Source: Cohnella ginsengisoli
GTDB taxonomy: Bacteria; Bacillota; Bacilli; Paenibacillales; Paenibacillaceae
Direction of reading: 5' to 3'
DNA: 64,000 nucleotides
NCBI RefSeq assembly: GCF_029525555.1
Contig: NZ_JAPDHZ010000003.1
Location: 620,001-684,000 of the forward strand
Shown here: positions 37,123 to 51,197 of the stretch, piece after piece
Layout: every line of letters starts with the position of its first letter
How positions within the stretch are numbered: position 1 is the stretch's first letter
Program-made: the position numbers and the translations under genes
Notes under the pieces: generated by a model
The model's input: the letters and a program-made list of their open reading frames with translations, nothing else
Told to the model about the DNA's origin: nothing
Databases searched by the model: none

Positions 37123-37198
37123 TGGTGACCCGTGGGGGGAATCGAACCCCCGTTACCTCCGTGAAAGGGAGGTGTCTTAACCGCTTGACCAACGGGCC
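37123..37198 (-). tRNA. tRNA-Glu (TTC)
   Basis: 76 nt with CCA; acceptor GGCCCGT/ACGGGTC including a G-T pair; anticodon loop CTTTCAC. Confidence 0.95.
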
Positions 37199-37215
37199 GC
37201 ATGCAAGTAAGAAAC

Positions 37216-37308
37216 TGGCGGAGAGAGAGGGATTCGAACCCTCGAGACGCTTGTGACGCCTACACGATTTCCAATCGTGCTCCTTCGACCAAACTCGGAC
37301 ATCTCTCC
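37216..37308 (-). tRNA. tRNA-Ser (GGA)
   Basis: 93 nt with CCA, class II long variable arm; acceptor GGAGAGA/TCTCTCC; anticodon loop TTGGAAA. Confidence 0.95.
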
Positions 37309-37312
37309 ATGA

Positions 37313-37388
37313 TGGCTCCCCGAACAGGACTCGAACCTGTGACAACTCGATTAACAGTCGAGTGCTCTACCAACTGAGCTATCAGGGA
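37313..37388 (-). tRNA. tRNA-Asn (GTT)
   Basis: 76 nt with CCA; acceptor TCCCTGA/TCGGGGA with a T-G pair; anticodon loop CTGTTAA. First tRNA after 5S. Confidence 0.95.
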
Positions 37389-37412
37389 ATATATATGAAA
37401 TTGTGCTGCTCG

Positions 37413-37531
37413 GCCTGGCGACGTCCTACTCTCCCAGGACCCTGCGGTCCAAGTACCATTGGCGCTGGAGGGCTTAACGGTCGTGTTCGAGATGGGTACG
37501 CGTGGGACCCCTCCGCCATTACCACCAGACC
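37413..37531 (-). rRNA. rrf: 5S ribosomal RNA
   Basis: About 119 nt. Minus strand starts GTCTGGTGG and ends CGCCAGGC, the terminal helix; contains the conserved CCCATCTCGAACACG and GGAGAGTAGGACG segments. Followed by tRNA-Asn after 24 bp. The 140 bp between it and 23S have no gene but a GAAAACCGGATGC processing-type element. Confidence 0.95.
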
Positions 37532-37671
37532 TACTGTTTGGCATAAGCCAATCAGCTTTGCAGCTTTACAGAGCTTGCGCCCTGAAAACCGGATGCGAAA
37601 CGAACCTACGCTTAGAAATTCTCTTGCCTGTGTGGCTTGCCGTGGTCTGCTCGATAAGCAAACCGTAGGAT

Positions 37672-42387
<4,716 letters not shown>

Positions 42388-42605
42388 TAGCGTTTTTGAC
42401 GAAAGACGTTTCGTTAGAAACGACGATAGTCAAAAGACGCATAGGTAGTTCGACTTGCTCATTTCATTGCTGGTATAACTTTTGCTTCAGCCCCGAAAGG
42501 CTTCAGCGTCCGTTTGTTTTAACGCTCGATGTTCAGTTTTCAAGGAGCAATCTTGTCTTCGCTCTCGGCCTCTTGCTCGGCGGCCTCTCAGCGGCGACTT
42601 GAATA

Positions 42606-42634
42606 ATATATCACAGCAGTCCAGTTCAATGCAA
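42606..42634 (-). promoter_or_regulatory. rRNA promoter P2 (proximal)
   Basis: Minus strand TTGCAT (42629-42634), 17 bp, ATATAT (42606-42611), within the sequence CTGTGATATATTAT. Same architecture as P1. The leader between here and 16S has the CCTTGAAAACTGAAC element of Bacillus rRNA leaders. Confidence 0.7.
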
Positions 42635-42711
42635 GCATTTTTTTAAACCGCTCGGCATTTTCTTTTTCGCTGCCGTTCGCCGCATCCTTCTGTCGAAGGC
42701 GGCGAGAACTA

Positions 42712-42740
42712 ATTTATCACAGATGTCCATGCCCAGTCAA
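42712..42740 (-). promoter_or_regulatory. rRNA promoter P1 (distal)
   Basis: Minus strand TTGACT (42735-42740), 17 bp, ATAAAT (42712-42717), within CTGTGATAAATTAG. P1 and P2 share GGAC-TCTGTGATA-ATTA with equal spacing, so they look duplicated. Confidence 0.7.
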
Positions 42741-42770
42741 CACCAATATCGATTTATTTTGAGCTTTGTT

Positions 42771-43577
42771 TTAACTCCACGGAATGGTCTGAATACCTTC
42801 GTTGAGCGTCGCCATATGCAGCTGACCTTTAAGTAGATCCACATCTGTCACCGGGCACCCTAACGATACGGATAACAGCGAAAACTGGCCGCGCAGCTTC
42901 GCCGCTCTGTACAGGCCCCGATCCGTGCAAAAGAAAAGGCTTTGTCCCAGCCGAACTGCGTTAAAAGCGAATATGCCGGGCATGCGGAACCGGTCGAAGC
43001 CGCCTTTCAAATCCCCAAGCGCAATCTCCCCGCTTTCGGCGATCCCCAGAAGCGCTCCATCCATCGCAGCCAAGCGGACGATCGCCGTCTTTAGCGCGAA
43101 TTGCTCCCACGCACAGGTCAGACGATCGTACATGGCAATTCCCCAAGGCAGAGCCAAAAAGATAAAGTGAGGCGTAGCAAACAAATCGTATACCGGATTT
43201 TCGGTAGATCCGATATTTCTCCATCCCTTCTCCGTAAGGCACCACAGCCCTCGATCCGTCGCCGCAAACCCGATATCGCCGATTTCTTTGTATGCATAAC
43301 AGACAAACGGCAGACGCAGATCGGACCACCGGTCGTCGCTTAGTCTAAATAGACCATGGTTCGTGCAAGCGACTATCGCATTACCGGAAGCCGGCTCGAG
43401 ACGATTGACGTGAACCTTCTGCGGAATTCCTTCCATGAACGCTTCCCATCCTTCCTCTTCGGACGAACGCCAAAGACCGCGGCCCGCCGGAGAAATAAGA
43501 AGCCTGCGATCTTCAAGCGTTCGGACCGCGGAGTGGTGAAACAGCAAATGCTGCATATGGGAAGAATTTCGGCACAT
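42771..43577 (-). CDS. Fur-controlled beta-propeller-like protein of unknown function
   Basis: 268 residues, no signal peptide. Five or six repeats of about 40 residues with the pattern GLWR...GWEAF, GLFRLSDDRWSDL, GLWCLTEKGWRNI, GIAMYDRLTCAWEQF, GLYRAAKLRGQFS, as in beta-propellers of the sialidase or sensor-propeller kind. Start at 43577 has GAGGAG 9 nt upstream. A promoter (43628-43656) with a Fur box at its start site indicates expression under iron starvation. No siderophore or haem genes nearby. Stops 30 bp before the rRNA P1 promoter, without an obvious terminator. Confidence 0.8.
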   Translation of the reverse strand: MCRNSSHMQHLLFHHSAVRTLEDRRLLISPAGRGLWRSSEEEGWEAFMEGIPQKVHVNRLEPASGNAIVACTNHGLFRLSDDRWSDLRLPFVCYAYKEIGDIGFAATDRGLWCLTEKGWRNIGSTENPVYDLFATPHFIFLALPWGIAMYDRLTCAWEQFALKTAIVRLAAMDGALLGIAESGEIALGDLKGGFDRFRMPGIFAFNAVRLGQSLFFCTDRGLYRAAKLRGQFSLLSVSLGCPVTDVDLLKGQLHMATLNEGIQTIPWS

Positions 43578-43598
43578 TAAGATCCGCTCCTCATTTAC

Positions 43599-43617
43599 GA
43601 TAATGATAATCGTTATC
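43599..43617. promoter_or_regulatory. Fur box
   Basis: GATAATGATAATCGTTATC matches the 19-bp Fur consensus (GATAATGATAATCATTATC) at 18 of 19 positions and covers about +4 to +22 of the adjacent promoter. Confidence 0.9.
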
Positions 43618-43627
43618 AACAAGAAAG

Positions 43628-43656
43628 ATTATAGCTTTCCCTTGGTCATCTCGCAA
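43628..43656 (-). promoter_or_regulatory. Promoter of the Fur-controlled gene
   Basis: Minus strand TTGCGA (43651-43656), 17 bp, TATAAT (43628-43633). Confidence 0.75.
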
Positions 43657-43747
43657 GCGGCGCGATATGCATGTCGTGCGCATTGAATGCCGATCGAGTC
43701 GCCATTATTGCTTCGCATTGTTAACGTAAATGGTTTATTCGTTAAAA

Positions 43748-43769
43748 GAAGCCCTCAGAGGAGGGCTTC
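43748..43769 (-). terminator. Terminator of ygxA
   Basis: GAAGCCCTC/GAGGGCTTC stem with 4-nt loop, followed on the minus strand by TTTTAAC. Confidence 0.85.
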
Positions 43770-43787
43770 GCTTCGTTATCTATGCAA

Positions 43788-44687
43788 TTATTCGAAACCG
43801 GACGCGGTATAGCGCAGATCGAGCAAATGAAGGCCATGTTCCTTGACCCCTCTCGTGGTCTCAGCCACATAGCCCCGATGCGCGAGCTTGCGGAGCAATG
43901 GAGTCAGTTCTAGATGGAGATCCGAAAGCGCCGGATGATCCTGCAGCTCGGACAGGCTCCAAGGTTCCGGGCGGCTTTGCAAAATGCGCAGAAGCAGCGA
44001 CGATGAGGTCTTCATCTTGGTCAGCACGGCGAATTCTACGGCAAGGATCACGAGATTCACCCGTTGCTCCATCGTTTCCCCGCTTGAGGTCAATTCGTCG
44101 TACAATTTAAAAATACCCGGGTTTACGCGTCTTACCTGCTCCCATACGCTCGGCTCAGGATGGAGCGTTTCTTCTATAATAGCGATATGGGCCCAATGAT
44201 TCAGCGCCGCCAATATATTCGTATACGCATCCATCGCGTGTTGGTCTTTCAAATTCTGCTTCGCCTCAAGGTATGCGCCTAAAAATCGCGAATACTCGCT
44301 GATGAGACGTCTCTCTCGCAGCTGTTCAGGCCAACGGTCGAGTCTATCCCGCGTGTTGGCGAGATAACCGTCCCTGTCCAACAACACTTCGCCGTTGGTG
44401 AGCCACTGAAAAAACGGCTGCCAATGCTCGCCGCCCGCGATCCAGGCGTTAAGACGCTCGGGCGTCGATCTGCGCACCATGATCGTCATGTCGCTCCACT
44501 TCCAATGCTCCTCAGGCGCTTTGCCTTCGATATGACCGTCTTCGTACAGAGCAAGGATCAGACGATCCATCCCGCCGATCAAGGAAGGGGAGCCTTCGAG
44601 GTTCTTCACGAGCAATAGCCCGCAGAGTCGCTCATCGGAGCCGAACAGTGCCGTATAAAATAGATTGGTGTCTTCGAGACGCTTCAT
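43788..44687 (-). CDS. ygxA: Nucleotidyltransferase-like protein, YgxA type
   Basis: 299 residues. N-terminal part shows a degenerate nucleotidyltransferase fold (LIGGMDRLILALYEDG), with a helical C-terminal half and what looks like a winged-helix end (WSLSELQDHPALSDLHLELTPLLRKLAHRGYV). The position between ygzB/perR and the rRNA operon matches B. subtilis perR-ygzB-ygxA-rrnD, which is the main reason for the name. Activity unknown. Confidence 0.82.
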   Translation of the reverse strand: MKRLEDTNLFYTALFGSDERLCGLLLVKNLEGSPSLIGGMDRLILALYEDGHIEGKAPEEHWKWSDMTIMVRRSTPERLNAWIAGGEHWQPFFQWLTNGEVLLDRDGYLANTRDRLDRWPEQLRERRLISEYSRFLGAYLEAKQNLKDQHAMDAYTNILAALNHWAHIAIIEETLHPEPSVWEQVRRVNPGIFKLYDELTSSGETMEQRVNLVILAVEFAVLTKMKTSSSLLLRILQSRPEPWSLSELQDHPALSDLHLELTPLLRKLAHRGYVAETTRGVKEHGLHLLDLRYTASGFE

Positions 44688-44851
44688 GAAATTTCACCAC
44701 CGTAGTCAGGCTTTGAAGTGGCTTGCCTGCTATTTGTAGGCTATAATGAGATATCTCTATTCGAGGAATAGCTCGACAATTTATTTTAATTCTACGCCGG
44801 GCGCAAGTTTCCTGCCGATAGGCGAATTAAGATCATGGGGGCAATCAGGCA

Positions 44852-45226
44852 ATGAAAATGAAGGCCAGCAAAATATCGACGTTGCGAACTTGGGGCCTGC
44901 TGCTGGTGCTCGGCGGGATGGGACTCATGGTGCTCGGGACAAGCGGCATCATTCTGTTCGGGCAAGTCGGGAAGATCATCGCCGCGATCTTTATGGTCAT
45001 CGGAATTCTCACCTGCGGAGCGAGCATGTTCATCTATTTCTGGGTCGGCATGTTATCCACCAGCGCGCCGGTCATCGAATGTCCGGAGTGCGGCAAGCGT
45101 ACGAAAATGCTCGGTAAAACCGACCGGTGCATGTATTGCCACACGATCCTGACTTGGGATGCCTCCCAGGCGACGAACGATTCGATCGGGAAGGAACGCG
45201 AATCATCTCCGTCGACGACGGCATAA
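44852..45226 (+). CDS. ygzB: YgzB-like membrane protein with zinc ribbon (UPF0295)
   Basis: 124 residues. Two membrane helices (LLLVLGGMGLMVLGTSGIILFG and IIAAIFMVIGILTCGASMFIYFWVG) followed by a cytoplasmic CPEC...CMYC zinc ribbon (about 77-99). Matches YgzB/UPF0295. Here it is on the opposite strand to perR and ygxA, unlike B. subtilis. GGGGG about 12 nt before the start is a weak ribosome site. Confidence 0.88.
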   Translation: MKMKASKISTLRTWGLLLVLGGMGLMVLGTSGIILFGQVGKIIAAIFMVIGILTCGASMFIYFWVGMLSTSAPVIECPECGKRTKMLGKTDRCMYCHTILTWDASQATNDSIGKERESSPSTTA

Positions 45227-45227
45227 C

Positions 45228-45265
45228 AAAGGGCGCTTCGCCGTATCTCGCGGCAAGCGCCCTTT
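45228..45265. terminator. Bidirectional terminator between ygzB and the GH18 gene
   Basis: AAAGGGCGCTT/AAGCGCCCTTT 11-bp stem between two convergent stops. Confidence 0.85.
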
Positions 45266-45288
45266 CTGTTGCAATCAATCGCGGAGAC

Positions 45289-47035
45289 TTACGGATAACT
45301 TTGCAAAGCCTTGTCCAGCACGCTCCAAATGCCATCCGACGCAAACGCGCGGTTCCAGGAAGCCACCCCGGCCAGCTTGTACTTTTTGACGAGCTGCACC
45401 CTCGCTTGAACCGAGGCTTCGTCTTCGAGCCAAATACGCTGCAGTGCGCCGTTTTCTTTGAATTCGACGTAGTGCTGTCCCGTCTCTTCGGAAAGAGAAG
45501 GCGTCAGCTTGTTGTCTTCGATCAGCTGCTGCACTGCGTCCATTCCGATGGCCTTGGACGACACCTCGACTTTTCCTTTATCGTCGGTCTTTTCCGTCCA
45601 TATTCTCGTGTAAAACGGAACGCCAAGGATCAATTGACCTGGCGCTACGCCGTCTTCCTTCAAAATCTTCGTAATGGCGTTTTCCGTCCATGGCAGCGAA
45701 GCGACAGAACCGGACACGGGGCTCGCGGCCCAATGCTCGTCGTACGCCATCAACACCAAATAGTCGACGGCTTCGGCGAGGCGACCCCGATCGAGATAGG
45801 CCGACCACATCTCGCTATTGGACTTCGGCGCCACGTCGATCGACACGGATAAACCCTGCTCGTGCATAAGCGGCGTGAGCTCGCGAGCGAATTGAATCAG
45901 ATTGTCTTTATCTTTCGTATATACGTTTTCAAAATCGAGGTTAATGCCCTGTATCCTGAAGGTTCGCGCGTATGCGATCAGCTGCTGGATCATCGAACTG
46001 CGGGAAGCATACGTGGAGAGCGCATCGTGCGTCATATCCGGTTCAAAAGAATTGCCGAACATTGCCCATATCTGCATGCCTTTGTTCCGTGCCCAAGCAG
46101 AATAGGCCGCGTCGGCTTTGCTATGAATATTGCCCTTGCCGTCCGTTAGCGAAAACCAGCTTGGACTGACGACATTGACGCCGTTCCAGTCTCCGATCTT
46201 CGCGGGATCCGGCAGAACGTTATAAATCGCGTCCCAGGTCAAGTTGATGCGTTTGCCGGTCACCTTCCAAGGCACGTATGGTTCATTCTGTTCGGTAACG
46301 GCGCCTGAAGCCGTCTCCTCGACGCCGACCAGCGCGATGTCCCGCTTGCTCGCATAACCAAGAAAACCATCGGAAGATTGAACGCGATACCAGCCCTCTT
46401 CTTCTCCCCACACCACGACGGTAGATCCCGCCTGCAGCTCCTCCACGATCGGATTCGACTTGCCCGCGCCGCTGCGCAGTTTGGCGTCTTTGCCGCTCGC
46501 CCGCACTTCGCCTTTCTGAATGGCCAGCCCCGGCTGCGTCAAGGTAACGATGCCCGAAGTCGCATCCGTCACGGCCGTTAATCCGAAGAGCTGCTGGAGC
46601 GGCGCAAACGGCAGATAAAGCGTTCCGTCCTCCGTCTTTTTTGGCGCCAAAACTCAAATTAAAAGGCTTAGCGTTGAGCGTCGCGCCCAGCTTGCCTGTC
46701 TTAAAATGAAGCACGGTCGTATCCGAGGTTAAAATAACGGACTCTGTCTCCGCCTCATAACGCACGCCGTCTCCGATCAATTCTTTGGCGAGCGGAAGCG
46801 GGATCCATAGTCCATCTCCTTCGCCCATCGCATAATCGCCGGTCCAGTCTCCCTTGTTCATAATCGGATTCGCTTTGGCCATGTAATCAGGCTTTTCGTG
46901 AGCCCGGTTCGGTTGGGATGACCACCAAGCGAATGCCGCTGCCGCGGCGGAAAGGCAAAACAGTAGCAAGAGGCCTAAGATCGGCGTCATTTTTCTGCGC
47001 CGCTTGCCGCGTCCGCCTATCATCGTCGTCTGCAA
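45289..47035 (-). CDS. Secreted glycoside hydrolase family 18-like protein with stalk and SH3 domains (one frameshift)
   Basis: 581 residues after removing one T in the run 46637-46642. Order: membrane anchor or signal (TPILGLLLLFCLSAAAAAFAWW), a copper-amine-oxidase-N-like domain (WIPLPLAKELIGDGVRYE, LYLPFAPLQQLFGLTAV), a bacterial SH3 domain (GKDAKLRSGAGKSNPIVEEL, GWYRVQSSDGFLGYASKRD), then a GH18 barrel with GINLDFENVY as the catalytic strand, Glu being the acid, and YLVLMAYDEHW. Relatives such as YvbX/YdhD act on spores or cell wall. TTG start with AGGAG 9 nt upstream. Lies between perR and ygzB, an insertion relative to B. subtilis. Confidence 0.9.
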
Positions 47036-47121
47036 TCTCTCACTCTCCTATTTCTACTCTATAAAAGGACGAACGAAAAGCGTCAGAGGTTTCGACCAAT
47101 ATTTGCCCGCGATATAACAAA

Positions 47122-47141
47122 CGCGCCGGATGTCCGGCGCG
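47122..47141 (-). terminator. Terminator of perR
   Basis: Perfect 9-bp stem CGCGCCGGA/TCCGGCGCG followed on the minus strand by TTTGTTAT. Confidence 0.8.
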
Positions 47142-47176
47142 ATCTATGCTCATATTCGTCAAGTCGATAGAAAAAA

Positions 47177-47617
47177 TCAGGACACCCGCCCATGGCAAGA
47201 GGGGCATAGACCGTAAATCTCCATACGGTGTCCTTGCACGAGAAACCCCGTACGCTCTGCGGCCGCGCGTTCAACCTCTACCACCGGATCGTGATCGAAA
47301 TCGACCATCGCGCCGCATCCGGTGCAGATGGCATGATAATGATCGGACAAATCCGCGTCAAAACGGCTGGAATCGTCGCCGTAAGTCAGCTCCCGAATCA
47401 GTCCGGCGTCGACGAACAGCTTCAGGTTGTTATAGACGGTAGCCACGCTTAAGCTGGGGTATGCCGGGGACAACGACTTGAAAATATCGTCGGCCGTCGG
47501 ATGCGAGGTAGACTCCATCAAGTACTTTAGTATCGCGTAACGCTGCGGCGTCATCCGGACGCCTCCGGATTTGAGCTGGTCCACGGCATGATAGATCCGG
47601 GTTTCCATGCTCCTCAC
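47177..47617 (-). CDS. perR: Peroxide stress regulator PerR (Fur family)
   Basis: 146 residues. Winged helix RMTPQRYAILKYLMES...HPTADDIF, metal site with His39, Asp87, His93, His95 and Asp106 (SRFDADLSDHYH, MVDFDHD); Asp at the last position, rather than Glu, marks PerR within the Fur family. CxxC pairs (98/101, 138/141) hold the structural zinc. Represses peroxide-defence genes until its iron-coordinating His is oxidised. GTG start with AAGGAAAGG upstream. Synteny with ygzB/ygxA/rrn supports the name. Confidence 0.93.
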   Translation of the reverse strand: MRSMETRIYHAVDQLKSGGVRMTPQRYAILKYLMESTSHPTADDIFKSLSPAYPSLSVATVYNNLKLFVDAGLIRELTYGDDSSRFDADLSDHYHAICTGCGAMVDFDHDPVVEVERAAAERTGFLVQGHRMEIYGLCPSCHGRVS

Positions 47618-47632
47618 AGCCTTTCCTTCGGG

Positions 47633-47648
47633 TTAAATTATATTTTAA
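47633..47648. promoter_or_regulatory. Candidate PerR box upstream of perR
   Basis: TTAAATTATATTTTAA, a 16-bp near-palindrome resembling TTATAATnATTATAA, 16 bp before the start. Suggests autoregulation as in B. subtilis. Confidence 0.45.
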
Positions 47649-47678
47649 GCGGTTTAAAAAGGCGCTGTCAATGGCAAA

Positions 47679-47700
47679 GGCCGCCACGAGGGTGACGGCC
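47679..47700 (-). terminator. Terminator after the TM2-like gene
   Basis: GGCCGTCAC/GTGGCGGCC stem with one mismatch, then TTTGCC on the minus strand, 12 bp past the stop. Confidence 0.6.
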
Positions 47701-47711
47701 CTTCCTAATCT

Positions 47712-48375
47712 TCAAGATTTGCGGCCCTGCTGGCCCCGGTTTTCCCATAACCAGAGCGCAGCGCCGGCACCGATCAATACGATCGCGCCGATCATCGCAC
47801 CCGCCGAATGGAACAGCCAGCGAATGTTGGACGACCCGAGCAGAATGGCCGCGCCTGCTGCCAGCAGCACGAGGCTGAGCGCAGGGAACGCACGCGAGTC
47901 GCCTTCGGCGCGGGAAGCGGGACGCCCGTCCCAGCCGTAAGGCGGTTGGCGATAAAGGTAGCCTCCCGAAGCGATCCGTTCGTTAACGGCCTCGGCGCTC
48001 TGCAGCGTATCGAAAATATTGTACAAGTAAATGATCGGCAGAAGCAGGCTGACGAGCACGACGGTCAGCACATTCCCTTCCATCTCCTGGACGACGAAGA
48101 CGACGCCGCAAATGTTGAGCGCGAGCAGCAGCATCATCATGACGCCTTTGCCCATGAGCCCTAAGTACATGTAGCCGGTCCCCGGGAAAATAAAAGCAAA
48201 CAGTCCCGCCAGGAACTTGCTCTTCTTTTTTGCGGATCGATGCCGCTGCGCTTTGCTCGTAGCCCGGGGGATACGGCAGGGTGCCCGGATCGGTCCAGAC
48301 GGTTTCCCCGGAAGCCTGCGTGGTATCGGACGGCTGTCCCTGCGGCTGCTGCCAATCTTGGTTCTCGTTATTCAT
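47712..48375 (-). CDS. TM2-like multi-helix membrane protein (one frameshift)
   Basis: About 220 residues after one T is removed at 48226-48231. A Gln/Pro-rich cytoplasmic leader (NQDWQQPQGQPSD) precedes the TM2-type pair KFLAGLFAFIFPGTGYMYLGLMGKGVMMMLLLALN, another helix with YLYNIFDTLQSAEAVNERI, and two terminal helices (LVLLAAGAAILLGSSNI, AMIGAIVLIGAGAALWLW). Function unknown. Start at 48375 is 7 nt after GGGGG; an ATG at 48378 is also possible. Confidence 0.83.
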
Positions 48376-48403
48376 CATTCATCCCCCGACATCAATTTTG
48401 GCG

Positions 48404-49104
48404 CTACTCCGCGGACACGGTCCGAATGCCTTCTAGCCTGCGCAGCTGTTCGGCTAGCGAGACCGCCTGCAGCGGATCGCCGAGCCGGATCGTCAGCCGG
48501 ATCCGGATGCTGCCCTCACCCCTGGTCTCGATTGCGCTCTCGTCGAACTGAACCTTGATCAGCTTGGCATCCTTCGTTTCCAGCAGCAGACGAATCGGCT
48601 CCGTGAGCTCCCGATCGGCTTGCGCCGACATGGTGAACAAAAACTCTCTGGGATGCGCGACGTATCGTTTTTCGACGACGTTCAGCCCCCACAGCACCGC
48701 GAGCGCCAAAAAAAACCGTAAACGACGCGCCCACGTAAAAGCCGGCTCCCACCGCAAGACCGATCGCCATGACGACCCACAGCGACGCAGCCGTCGTCAA
48801 GCCTTTGATCGACTTGCCCGTGAATAAAATCGTGCCGGCGCCTGAGAAAGCCGATGCCCGTGATCGCCTGTGCGGCAAGCCGTGCCGGGTCCCGGTTCAC
48901 GCCATACTGCCCGGTGAATTCGGAAAAGCCGTAGATGGAGAGCAGCATGATTAAACAGGAGCCCAAGCTGACGAGCGTATGCGTTCGTAAGCCTGCAGCA
49001 TGGTTTTTGCGCTCGCGCTCGTAGCCGATCAAAGCGCCGAGCAACGCGGACAGCAGAAGGCGAAGCATCAGGTGCCAGTCGTCGATTACCCATGGATTGT
49101 CCAA
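48404..49104 (-). CDS. MgtC/SapB family membrane protein (two frameshifts)
   Basis: About 232 residues. N-terminal MgtC signature LLLSALLGALIGYERERKNHAAGLRTHTLVSLGSCLIML, then AAQAITGIGFLGAGTILF...VKGLTTAASLW-type helices (here KSIKGLTTAASLWVVMAIGLAVGAGFY) and a cytoplasmic ACT-like C-terminal domain. Family members affect magnesium limitation and ATP synthase activity. One break is in an eight-A run (48708-48715); the other, near 48843-48848 (CTCAGG), is not in a homopolymer. Start TTG 49104 is uncertain. Follows a GNAT gene by 85 bp. Confidence 0.82.
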
Positions 49105-49189
49105 ATCAGTATCACGCCTTATAAGTCACATTTTACTAGCGGATCGCCTGAAGCGGCAACGGCTTCCCGTCGGGGGAGGGATGCCCGAC

Positions 49190-49660
49190 TTAGGTCTTGG
49201 CTCGCAGCTTCATGGTGATCATCGTTATATCTTCCCGGGGATGGAACGTGTCGACCGCCTCAAAGCCGTATCTCTCGTACAGCGCGATCGCGGGAAGGTT
49301 GCGCGCTTCGGCCGTGACCTCCCATACAGCGACTTGATCCCATGCATGCATCATATGCGAGATCAGCGCTCCCGCGATTCCTTGGCGAAAGTGGTCGGGG
49401 TGCACCATCATCCGGCTGATGACGCCCGAGCCGTCCTTGGCAATCTCGGCCGCGATCGCGCCGATCAGCTCTCCGTCCCCGTCTCTGTACCCCCAGAACG
49501 TCTCCTCCGAAGCTTGCAGTGAAGCGGTCGTATCGTGCAGAGGAGGCAGATCGGGAACGCCGATCAGCTTCGCTTCGATCCGGTAAGCGGCGTGCTGAAG
49601 ACGCCAGAGATCGCTGGCATTGTCATGGATAGTGAGGTCCAGCCGCTCAATCGTTGGCAT
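49190..49660 (-). CDS. GNAT family N-acetyltransferase
   Basis: 156 residues. Acetyl-CoA-binding pattern VISRMMVHPDHFRQGIAGALISHM (motif A, about 83-106) and the end strand VTAEARNLPAIALYERYGFEAVDTF (motif B), both complete. Substrate unknown. ATG at 49660 with GAGGAG 9 nt upstream preferred over TTG 49669, which directly abuts it. Confidence 0.9.
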   Translation of the reverse strand: MPTIERLDLTIHDNASDLWRLQHAAYRIEAKLIGVPDLPPLHDTTASLQASEETFWGYRDGDGELIGAIAAEIAKDGSGVISRMMVHPDHFRQGIAGALISHMMHAWDQVAVWEVTAEARNLPAIALYERYGFEAVDTFHPREDITMITMKLRAKT

Positions 49661-49686
49661 CCGCTCCAACTCCTCGTGAACGCTTT

Positions 49687-49725
49687 AAAAGAGGCGGCTT
49701 CCCTGCTGTCGGGTATGCCGCCTTT
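49687..49725 (-). terminator. Terminator of the gatCAB operon
   Basis: AAAGGCGGC/GCCGCCTCTTTT with an inner CCC/GGG pair, 10 bp after the gatB stop. Confidence 0.8.
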
Positions 49726-49733
49726 AGCCAATC

Positions 49734-51179
49734 TTATGAATTCTTCAGACGATCCATGAGCAGTTTGTTGACGAGGCCCGGATTGGCCTTGCCCTTCGTC
49801 TCCTTCATGATCTGGCCGACGAGGAAGCCGATCGCCTTGTCTTTGCCGCCGCGGAAGTCTTCGACCGACTGCGGGTTGGCTTCGACGATCCGGTCGACGA
49901 TCGTCAGGATGGCGCCTTCGTCGCTGATCTGCACGAGCCCCTGCTCTTCGACGATCTGCTGCGGCAGCTTCCCGGACTCCAGCATCGCCTTGAAGACGGT
50001 CTTGGCGATCTTGGAGCTGATTGTCCCCTTGGCGATGAGCTGAATCATCTCACCTAGTCCTTGGCCCGTGATGGGCACCTGCTGGATCTCCAGATTGTTC
50101 GCGTTCAAGTACCCGAGCAGATCGCCCATAATCCAATTCGCCGACGCTTTGGCGTCGTCGGTATACTTCAGCGATTCCTCGAAGAAGTCGGCCAGCTTCA
50201 TGGAGGACGTGATGACGCCGGCGTCGTAGGAAGGCAAGCCGTACTCCTGCGTATAGCGAGCTTGTCGCGCGTCCGGCAGCTCGGGAATCGAAGCGCGAAC
50301 CCGTTCCTTCCATTCCGCGTCGATCTGCACCCTTACGAGATCCGGATCGGGGAAATAACGGTAGTCGTGCGCCTCTTCCTTGGAGCGCATGCTGAACGTC
50401 TTGCCCTGCGACTCGTCCCAACGTCGCGTCTCCTGTACGACCTTCCCGCCGCTGTCCAGCACGTCGGACTGACGCATGACTTCATACTCAAGGCCGCGCT
50501 GCACGCCGCGGAACGAATTCATGTTTTTCAGCTCGGTACGCGTGCCGAATTTCTCCTGGCCCCAAGGGCGAATGCTGACGTTGGCGTCGCAGCGTAGGCT
50601 GCCTTCTTCCATCTTAACGTCGGATACATCGCAATATTGCATGATCGCCTTCAGCTTTTCCAAATAGGCCTTCGCTTCTTCAGGGGATCGGATGTCCGGC
50701 TCGGATACGATCTCGACGAGCGGCGTGCCGACGCGGTTGAGGTCGACGAGCGAGCCGAGGCCGCCGTCCATATGCGTCAGCTTGCCCGCATCCTCTTCCA
50801 GATGAAGCCGGGTGATGCCGATTCGTTTCGACTGCCCGTTCACCTCGATGTCGATCCAGCCGTTCGAGCCGATCGGTTCGTCGTACTGGGAGATCTGGTA
50901 AGCCTTGGGCGAATCGGGATAAAAGTAGTTTTTGCGGTCGAACTTGCACCAGTCGGCAATCTCGCAGTTGATGGCCATGGCGGCCTTCATCGCGTATTCG
51001 ACCGCCTGGCGGTTCAGAACGGGCAGCACGCCCGGATGGCCGAGACAAACGGGGCACGTATGGCTGTTAGGCGACGCCCCGAACGAGGTCTCGCAGCCGC
51101 AGAAGATCTTCGTCTTCGTGTGCAGCTCCACGTGCACTTCGAGGCCGACGACCGTCTCGTATGGGGATACGGTGGACAT
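49734..51179 (-). CDS. gatB: Asp-tRNA(Asn)/Glu-tRNA(Gln) amidotransferase subunit B
   Basis: tRNA-binding kinase subunit of GatCAB, which converts Glu-tRNA-Gln (and Asp-tRNA-Asn) to the amide form. 481 residues, normal length. N-terminal [18 protein letters not shown] with the zinc site CxC...[27 protein letters not shown] and [14 protein letters not shown], then the helical GatB/YqeY tail. Intact. Third gene of the operon, 18 bp after gatA. Confidence 0.98.
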   Translation of the reverse strand: MSTVSPYETVVGLEVHVELHTKTKIFCGCETSFGASPNSHTCPVCLGHPGVLPVLNRQAVEYAMKAAMAINCEIADWCKFDRKNYFYPDSPKAYQISQYDEPIGSNGWIDIEVNGQSKRIGITRLHLEEDAGKLTHMDGGLGSLVDLNRVGTPLVEIVSEPDIRSPEEAKAYLEKLKAIMQYCDVSDVKMEEGSLRCDANVSIRPWGQEKFGTRTELKNMNSFRGVQRGLEYEVMRQSDVLDSGGKVVQETRRWDESQGKTFSMRSKEEAHDYRYFPDPDLVRVQIDAEWKERVRASIPELPDARQARYTQEYGLPSYDAGVITSSMKLADFFEESLKYTDDAKASANWIMGDLLGYLNANNLEIQQVPITGQGLGEMIQLIAKGTISSKIAKTVFKAMLESGKLPQQIVEEQGLVQISDEGAILTIVDRIVEANPQSVEDFRGGKDKAIGFLVGQIMKETKGKANPGLVNKLLMDRLKNS

Positions 51180-51197
51180 GAGTGGTTGTTCCTCCTA

